10,732 bases of DNA. Origin: Bacteroidetes bacterium UBA7692. GTDB lineage: Bacteria > Bacteroidota > Bacteroidia > Chitinophagales > LD1. Shown piece by piece: positions 6,696 to 10,732 of the stretch. The DNA lies in NCBI GenBank assembly GCA_002482725.1, contig DLGO01000079.1, positions 146 through 10,877 of the forward strand, written 5' to 3'. Position 1 is the first letter of the stretch. Every line of letters starts with the position of its first letter. Below the pieces are notes generated by a model. That model made no database searches. It was not told the origin of the DNA and saw only the letters and a list, made by a program, of their open reading frames with translations. The translations under genes were made by a program, and so were the position numbers.

Positions 6696-7724
6696 ATGAT
6701 TAAACATTTTTTTTACTTTTTAGTTGCAATGGCCGCTATAGGCTTCCAGTCGTGCAAACAATGCAACACACCTACGGCAAAAACGGACGAAACTTCATCC
6801 ATTGATTCATTGGAGGCTAAAACCGTAGAAGGGGTTTCTAAACAGATAAAACTGGACTCTGCTAATGCAGCGCTGTACTTCCGCAGGGCACAGATATATG
6901 ACGCCAATGAGAATACTGAAGCAGCATCAGAAGATATATTGAAGGCCTTGCTTCTGGACTCGCTGAATGAAACATATTATATGTTTGCCGGTGGCCTGTT
7001 CCTGAAGAGCCAGGACCCGAGCCGTGCAGTAATATTAATGGACAAGGCTTACAACACCGACTCCAACAACCTGAACTACCTGATAGAAGCAGGGCGCTAC
7101 AGCTATATACTGAAAAACTATGAGCGCGCGCTGGGGTACTTTATGAAGGTAAAGGAAAAAGACAACCACAACCCTGATGTATACTTTTTTGTAGGTATGA
7201 GCTTTAAGGAAATGGGCGATACAGCTAAGGCAATCGGCGCTTTCCAGACAGCTATAGAGCAGGACCCTAAGTTTTATGATGCCTATATGCAGCTGGGTGT
7301 GCTGATGGATAAAAAGAAGAACAAGCAACTGGCCGATAAATACCTGGAAAATGCACTGAAGGTAAAACCAAAGAGCGAGGAAGCGCTCTACATAAAGGGC
7401 TACAACCTGCAGGAACAAAAACTATACAAAGAGGCCATTGCCACTTATAAAGGACTGGTAGGCATCAACTACAGGAATAAGGATGCCCTGTATAATATGG
7501 GTTACTGCTACCTGATGATGGATTCGTTTGAAAGGGCTTACAAGCAGTTTGACATGGCTACGAAATCTGATCCGCAATTTGCCGAAGCGTACTACAAGCA
7601 AGGGGTATGTGCCGAACAACTGGGCAGACCAAAAGAGGCTTTGGCTCTGTATTACAGCTCGCTAAACCTGAAACCTGAATATAGCCTGGCAAGCAATGCT
7701 ATAAAAAGACTGGAGCGTAAATAA
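6696..7724 (+). CDS. TPR-repeat lipoprotein
   Basis: 342 aa. The signal MIKHFFYFLVAMAAIGFQSC ends in a lipobox with Cys20, so the mature protein is predicted to be membrane-anchored, facing the periplasm or surface. After a polar linker, about eight tetratricopeptide repeats of 34 residues run from about residue 57 to 329. Clear examples are ALYFRRAQIYDANENTEAAS, YFFVGMSFKEMGDTAKAIGA (163-182), ALYNMGYCYLMMDSFERAYK and AYYKQGVCAEQLGRPKEALA. The repeats fill nearly the whole protein, with no attached catalytic domain, so it is probably a protein-protein scaffold; the partner is unknown. The ATG lies 8 bp before an all-T run inside the signal codons; no strong Shine-Dalgarno is visible. The next gene starts 8 bp after its stop, indicating an operon with the alpha/beta hydrolase. 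The long structured leader upstream could affect its expression. Confidence 0.9.
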   Translation: MIKHFFYFLVAMAAIGFQSCKQCNTPTAKTDETSSIDSLEAKTVEGVSKQIKLDSANAALYFRRAQIYDANENTEAASEDILKALLLDSLNETYYMFAGGLFLKSQDPSRAVILMDKAYNTDSNNLNYLIEAGRYSYILKNYERALGYFMKVKEKDNHNPDVYFFVGMSFKEMGDTAKAIGAFQTAIEQDPKFYDAYMQLGVLMDKKKNKQLADKYLENALKVKPKSEEALYIKGYNLQEQKLYKEAIATYKGLVGINYRNKDALYNMGYCYLMMDSFERAYKQFDMATKSDPQFAEAYYKQGVCAEQLGRPKEALALYYSSLNLKPEYSLASNAIKRLERK

Positions 7725-7732
7725 GCAATACC

Positions 7733-8545
7733 ATGAAGCTACTTCGGAAAATACTGTTGGTGATTGGCCTGCTACCGGTATTGGCTTATGTGGGTATCTG
7801 CGCCATGCTCTATTATAACCAGGAAGACATGATTTTTCCAGGAACAAAGCTTGCCAAAGACTACAAATTCAATTTCAGGGAATCGTTTGAAGAGTTACGG
7901 GTAAGCGCACCCGATGGAAAGGTGCTGAGCGGTGCACTGTTCAAAACCAGCGACACTTCAAAGGGCCTGATATTTTACCTGCATGGCAATGGAGGCGCAC
8001 TGGACTCATGGGGCGATATGGCCGTAGTGTATACCAGCATGGGCTACGATATATTTATACTGGACTACCGTGGGTATGGTAAGAGTGAAGGTAAAATAGA
8101 AAATGAAAAGCAACTGATGGGTGATGTGCAGTATGCATACAACAGTATGAAGAAGCGGTATGCCGAAGATAAGATTACAGTAATAGGATACTCTATAGGC
8201 ACCGGGCTGGCAACCAAAATAGCAGCAGATAACAAACCGCTTCGCTTGTTGCTGCTGGCTCCCTATTACAGCCTTCAGGACCTGGTGCAGGATAAGTATC
8301 CTTTGGTGCCATCGTTTGCCTTGAAGTATAAAATAGAGTCGTGCAAATTCCTGACACAAGTACAATGCCCGGTGAGCATATTCCATGGAGATAATGATGC
8401 CGTGATATATTACGGATCCTCTGTTAAATTGAGCAAGTTATTCAAACCCGGCGACAGGTTTATAACTCTGAACAATTGGGGACATGGTGGCATAAATGAA
8501 AACCCCTTATACCAATCGGAGCTGAGGAGGATAATGAAGGATTGA
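7733..8545 (+). CDS. Membrane-anchored alpha/beta hydrolase
   Basis: 270 aa serine hydrolase of the alpha/beta fold, resembling the Bem46/ABHD13-like group. An N-terminal hydrophobic segment (about 5-27) without a lipobox or clear cut site suggests a signal anchor, followed by YNQEDMIFPGTKL, common in this group. Catalytic elements are all present: oxyanion HGNGG (84-88), DYRGYGKSEG (111-120), nucleophile elbow GYSIGTG with Ser154, HGDND with Asp222 as the likely acid, and GHGG with His251. Length fits the family. Substrate cannot be read from the sequence; esterase or lipid/peptide acyl hydrolase roles are possible. It starts 8 bp after the TPR lipoprotein stop, so they are likely co-expressed. 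It is convergent with the lipoprotein gene on the other strand, with 8 bp between their stops and no evident terminator hairpin in that gap. Confidence 0.92.
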   Translation: MKLLRKILLVIGLLPVLAYVGICAMLYYNQEDMIFPGTKLAKDYKFNFRESFEELRVSAPDGKVLSGALFKTSDTSKGLIFYLHGNGGALDSWGDMAVVYTSMGYDIFILDYRGYGKSEGKIENEKQLMGDVQYAYNSMKKRYAEDKITVIGYSIGTGLATKIAADNKPLRLLLLAPYYSLQDLVQDKYPLVPSFALKYKIESCKFLTQVQCPVSIFHGDNDAVIYYGSSVKLSKLFKPGDRFITLNNWGHGGINENPLYQSELRRIMKD

Positions 8546-8553
8546 GTGGAAGT

Positions 8554-9168
8554 CTATTGTTTCGTTTTAGCCCTTTTATCCTGGAAAAGAACTTTTGCCG
8601 TTTTAATGTTTACCAAAATACGTGGGAGTTCCACTGTATCCGGTAGTATGCTATCCTGAGGTGAATTAAAACGGAAAAGATTAAATATATAAAATGAACT
8701 CCGCACCGTAGGTGTATCTATCAAATTGGTAATTATTGTACCTACACCGCCATCACCTTTTTGTAAAGGTTTCAATTCTTCTAAGCCCCAAGCCAGTTCA
8801 TGCGCTTTGAGTAAGTCCTTATCCATAGCGATACGTACATTTTTATAAAAATTCTCCCTGCTTCCGGAATCTATGATTTGCAGAATCCTGCTATCATCAC
8901 CGGAATAGTACATGAACTGAGGCTTCCCCTCTCCTACTCGTACAATCGTAGTATAGTATAGCTCTCCTTTCAAAACCAATTGATAAAGCGAGTCCTGAGT
9001 CTTGTTAAATGACTCCTGCGCTTGCTTCTGATACCTTGCTATGTCTGCTTTGAACAATGAATCCGACATTGCTTTTCTGTATTGCTCAGATTCTTCTTCT
9101 GTTTGAATTCTGAATTTACAAGCTGATAGTAATACAACAGCCAAAAGCATGACAAGGGTTGATCGCAT
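8554..9168 (-). CDS. Hypothetical lipoprotein, paralog A of a tandem pair
   Basis: 204 aa, family not recognised. The signal MRSTLVMLLAVVLLSAC has a textbook lipobox (LSAC, Cys17). A charged, Gln/Glu-rich segment (about 20-60) looks helical and is followed by a conserved core shared with the upstream gene: KGELYYTTIVRVGEGKPQF, LLKAHELAWGLEEL, GDGGVGT, DTP and ILVNIKTAKVLF. The similarity runs along most of both proteins, showing a tandem duplication that has diverged widely. It is the last gene of the minus-strand cluster, 31 bp downstream of its paralog, and looks somewhat AT-richer than that paralog. No catalytic motif is evident. The alternating polar/hydrophobic stretches suggest a small mixed alpha/beta domain held at the membrane. 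Function unknown. Confidence 0.82.
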   Translation of the reverse strand: MRSTLVMLLAVVLLSACKFRIQTEEESEQYRKAMSDSLFKADIARYQKQAQESFNKTQDSLYQLVLKGELYYTTIVRVGEGKPQFMYYSGDDSRILQIIDSGSRENFYKNVRIAMDKDLLKAHELAWGLEELKPLQKGDGGVGTIITNLIDTPTVRSSFYIFNLFRFNSPQDSILPDTVELPRILVNIKTAKVLFQDKRAKTKQ

Positions 9169-9199
9169 AATAAACTAAAGATAATCACTTTCTTTAAAA

Positions 9200-9832
9200 C
9201 TACTCATCCTTAAACCCGCCGCCGTTCCTGCGCCACTCTTTCAGGCTTATTACTGCTCCCGAATTCATGCTCTCAAGAAATATTTCTTTGGTCTTTACAT
9301 TTACCAAAACAAATGGGATAGGTATAACGGTGCCTATTCTATCTTCGTACATGCGCTTGATGAAAAACTTATAGTATGGCTGCCCTGCTGCAGGTGTATC
9401 GGTAAGCCAGGTCATCACAGTGCCAATGCCGCCGTTGCCGGCCTGCTGCATCTGCATTTCTTTCAGTGACCATGCCAGCTGGTGGGCTTTCAATAGTTCA
9501 GGCTTCATACCTTTTCTAAAGTCGCGGTAAAAAGCTTCCCGACCTGTGGCATCCAATGCTACTACAGAGTCCTCCTCTTCAATTTCATTGAAGAGAAATT
9601 GCTCTTTTCCCTCTGTAACACGAATAACCGGGGAATAAAACAACTCACCCTTTTTATACAGGTTGTACAAAGAATCTTCGCGCTGAATAATGGCCAATGA
9701 ATCTGCGATATGAGCAGTAGATACAGAATCATTCAGTGCAATATAATATGCTGAAGGTGTCTCTGTTGTTTGTCTGCAGGAAGGCAGCAAAGCAATGGCA
9801 ATAAGTACAACGTTAAATGAACCATGGCACAT
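9200..9832 (-). CDS. Hypothetical lipoprotein, paralog B of a tandem pair
   Basis: About 210 aa, family not recognised. Starting at the ATG at 9832, the signal is MCHGSFNVVLIAIALLPSC, with a lipobox LPSC (Cys19). A TTG one codon upstream (9835) is a less likely start. The core matches the downstream gene: DSLYNLYKKGELFY, VIRVTEGKEQF, LLKAHQLAWSLKEM, GNGGIGT, DTP and VLVNVKTKEIFLES. The C-terminus has an extra basic/Gly tail (KEWRRNGGGF) that paralog A lacks. The start codon lies only 6 bp after the SGNH-hydrolase stop, so translation is probably coupled and the three genes form one transcript. The proteins may act at the same membrane as the SGNH hydrolase, but no enzymatic or binding motif supports a specific role. 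Confidence 0.82.
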   Translation of the reverse strand: MCHGSFNVVLIAIALLPSCRQTTETPSAYYIALNDSVSTAHIADSLAIIQREDSLYNLYKKGELFYSPVIRVTEGKEQFLFNEIEEEDSVVALDATGREAFYRDFRKGMKPELLKAHQLAWSLKEMQMQQAGNGGIGTVMTWLTDTPAAGQPYYKFFIKRMYEDRIGTVIPIPFVLVNVKTKEIFLESMNSGAVISLKEWRRNGGGFKDE

Positions 9833-9838
9833 CAACTA

Positions 9839-10732
9839 TCATTTTTTTTCAACAGAAAAATCAGGCCGGGCAAATACTGCATTGTAAGTGATACTTGCCA
9901 TAAGCCCGTACCCTCTTGAGTTAGGATGCCCATCCACAGGCCAATAGTAATCGTCAATATTGCTTTTCTCCCGTGCCCTGAAATACTCCTTGTACATAGG
10001 CAATAATTCTACGATTTGTATATTGGGATGTTGCCGCAAGGCGCCAATAACCGATGCAAAATCATAATAAGGCTGGCTATCCATTACCTCGTACTTATTA
10101 TCGGGCCTGATAACAATATACAGCCGCGCATTATTTTCAAGCGCTATCGAATCGTATGCCTCAAAAAGCCTTATCAGCTCAGCATCATAGTCATTTTTCA
10201 TTTGCTTAGTCAATGTTTGCTTAACCAATTGTTGATTATAGCCCAATGCATAAAAAAAAGCCCGGCTAACATAGCTGATGGCAAAAACCGGCTCCCACCA
10301 GGGAGATTTCAGCGGAGTTAATTTTTGGTCATTGCTAAATCTGTTAAGACCTCCTTTTGTAGCCATGTCCGTAAGCACATCTCCGGCACTTAATGACTGG
10401 ATAATGATGTCCGGTTTATATACTGCAAGCCTTTCTTTATAATTTATGTAATTAAAAAAAGGATCGCTGCCACATACCCCAGCATTCATCAGCTCCCAGG
10501 TGGCGCTGTCCTTATTCAGCATATCCGATAGCAGGCTAACGTAGCATGAATCCTGGGGTGCGCCATCACCTTCGGTAAAGGAATCTCCCAAAGCCAGCAA
10601 CCTGCGCCTGGTATCTTTTTTCCTATTCCATTCCACATCCGGCAGCCCCAGTGAATTAGTTTGCCTGATATATCTGTATTCAGGCTTTTGTATAAAATGG
10701 GGCGTATCTGCAGTCCACACATGATAATAGCC
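9839..10732 (-). CDS. SGNH/GDSL-type hydrolase, 5'-partial at window edge
   Basis: The frame stays open to the end of the window. The GTG at 10718-10720 is an internal valine preceded by codons for GYYH, so the N-terminus (probably a signal or membrane segment) lies outside. Visible blocks: block I LLALGDSFTEGDG, with the nucleophile Ser codon at 10580-10582; block II NAGVCGSDP; block V VDGHPNSRG, with Asp (9932-9934) and His (9926-9928) completing the triad. NSLGLPDVEW just before block I is typical of Bacteroidota SGNH proteins. Block III, normally GxND, reads SAGD here (QSLSAGDVLTDM), so the usual oxyanion Asn is replaced by Gly. SGNH enzymes of this type act as esterases or acyl/acetyl hydrolases on sugars, lipids or envelope polymers; this substrate is unknown. 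It heads the visible minus-strand operon with the two paralogous lipoproteins. Confidence 0.85.
   Translation of the reverse strand, partial: GYYHVWTADTPHFIQKPEYRYIRQTNSLGLPDVEWNRKKDTRRRLLALGDSFTEGDGAPQDSCYVSLLSDMLNKDSATWELMNAGVCGSDPFFNYINYKERLAVYKPDIIIQSLSAGDVLTDMATKGGLNRFSNDQKLTPLKSPWWEPVFAISYVSRAFFYALGYNQQLVKQTLTKQMKNDYDAELIRLFEAYDSIALENNARLYIVIRPDNKYEVMDSQPYYDFASVIGALRQHPNIQIVELLPMYKEYFRAREKSNIDDYYWPVDGHPNSRGYGLMASITYNAVFARPDFSVEKK

Noticed and set aside
10718..10720. GTG as start codon of the SGNH hydrolase
   Set aside because: The frame continues upstream through GYYH to the window end and the family normally has a longer N-terminus.
1..10732. CRISPR array, insertion sequence, phage or toxin-antitoxin genes
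   Set aside because: No regularly spaced repeats, transposase/integrase motifs or small paired toxin-like genes were seen on either strand.

Overview
The window looks like chromosomal DNA of a Bacteroidota bacterium, probably of the Chitinophagaceae type (lineage is inference). Support comes from a C-terminal type IX secretion (T9SS) sorting domain on a DUF1501 protein, the adjacent DUF1800/DUF1501 pair, several short-signal lipoproteins, and mostly weak purine-rich ribosome binding regions rather than clear GGAGG sites.

Layout. (1) 1-2269, plus strand: the end of a type I secretion/efflux operon, with the C-terminal part of an HlyD-like periplasmic adaptor followed almost without a gap by a TolC-family outer membrane channel. 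The inner-membrane transporter is presumably upstream, outside the window. (2) 2280-5556, minus strand: a two-gene operon, DUF1800 then DUF1501. The DUF1501 product carries both a twin-arginine-like signal and a T9SS tail. Its stop codon faces the TolC stop inside a perfect 16-bp palindrome. (3) 5557-5733: divergent promoter space. (4) 5734-6357, plus strand: a relatively AT-rich gene for an unrecognised lipoprotein with two Asp-rich calcium-loop-like motifs. (5) 6358-6695: 338 bp without a protein gene. Most of it folds by hand into a compact branched structure closed by a 9-bp stem, a candidate structured RNA or intergenic repeat of unknown family. (6) 6696-8545, plus strand: an outer TPR lipoprotein and a membrane-anchored alpha/beta hydrolase, 8 bp apart. 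(7) 8554-10732, minus strand: an SGNH/GDSL-type hydrolase cut by the window end, followed by two tandem paralogous lipoproteins of unknown function.

How it fits together. Almost everything here is envelope or secretion related: an export channel, a probable secreted/surface DUF1800-DUF1501 pair, four lipoproteins, a membrane-anchored hydrolase and an SGNH hydrolase. No mobile element, CRISPR array, tRNA or rRNA was seen. The parts least explained by known families are the structured intergenic element at about 6390-6624, the pairing of Tat-like and T9SS signals on one protein next to a signal-less partner, and the tandem lipoprotein paralogs.
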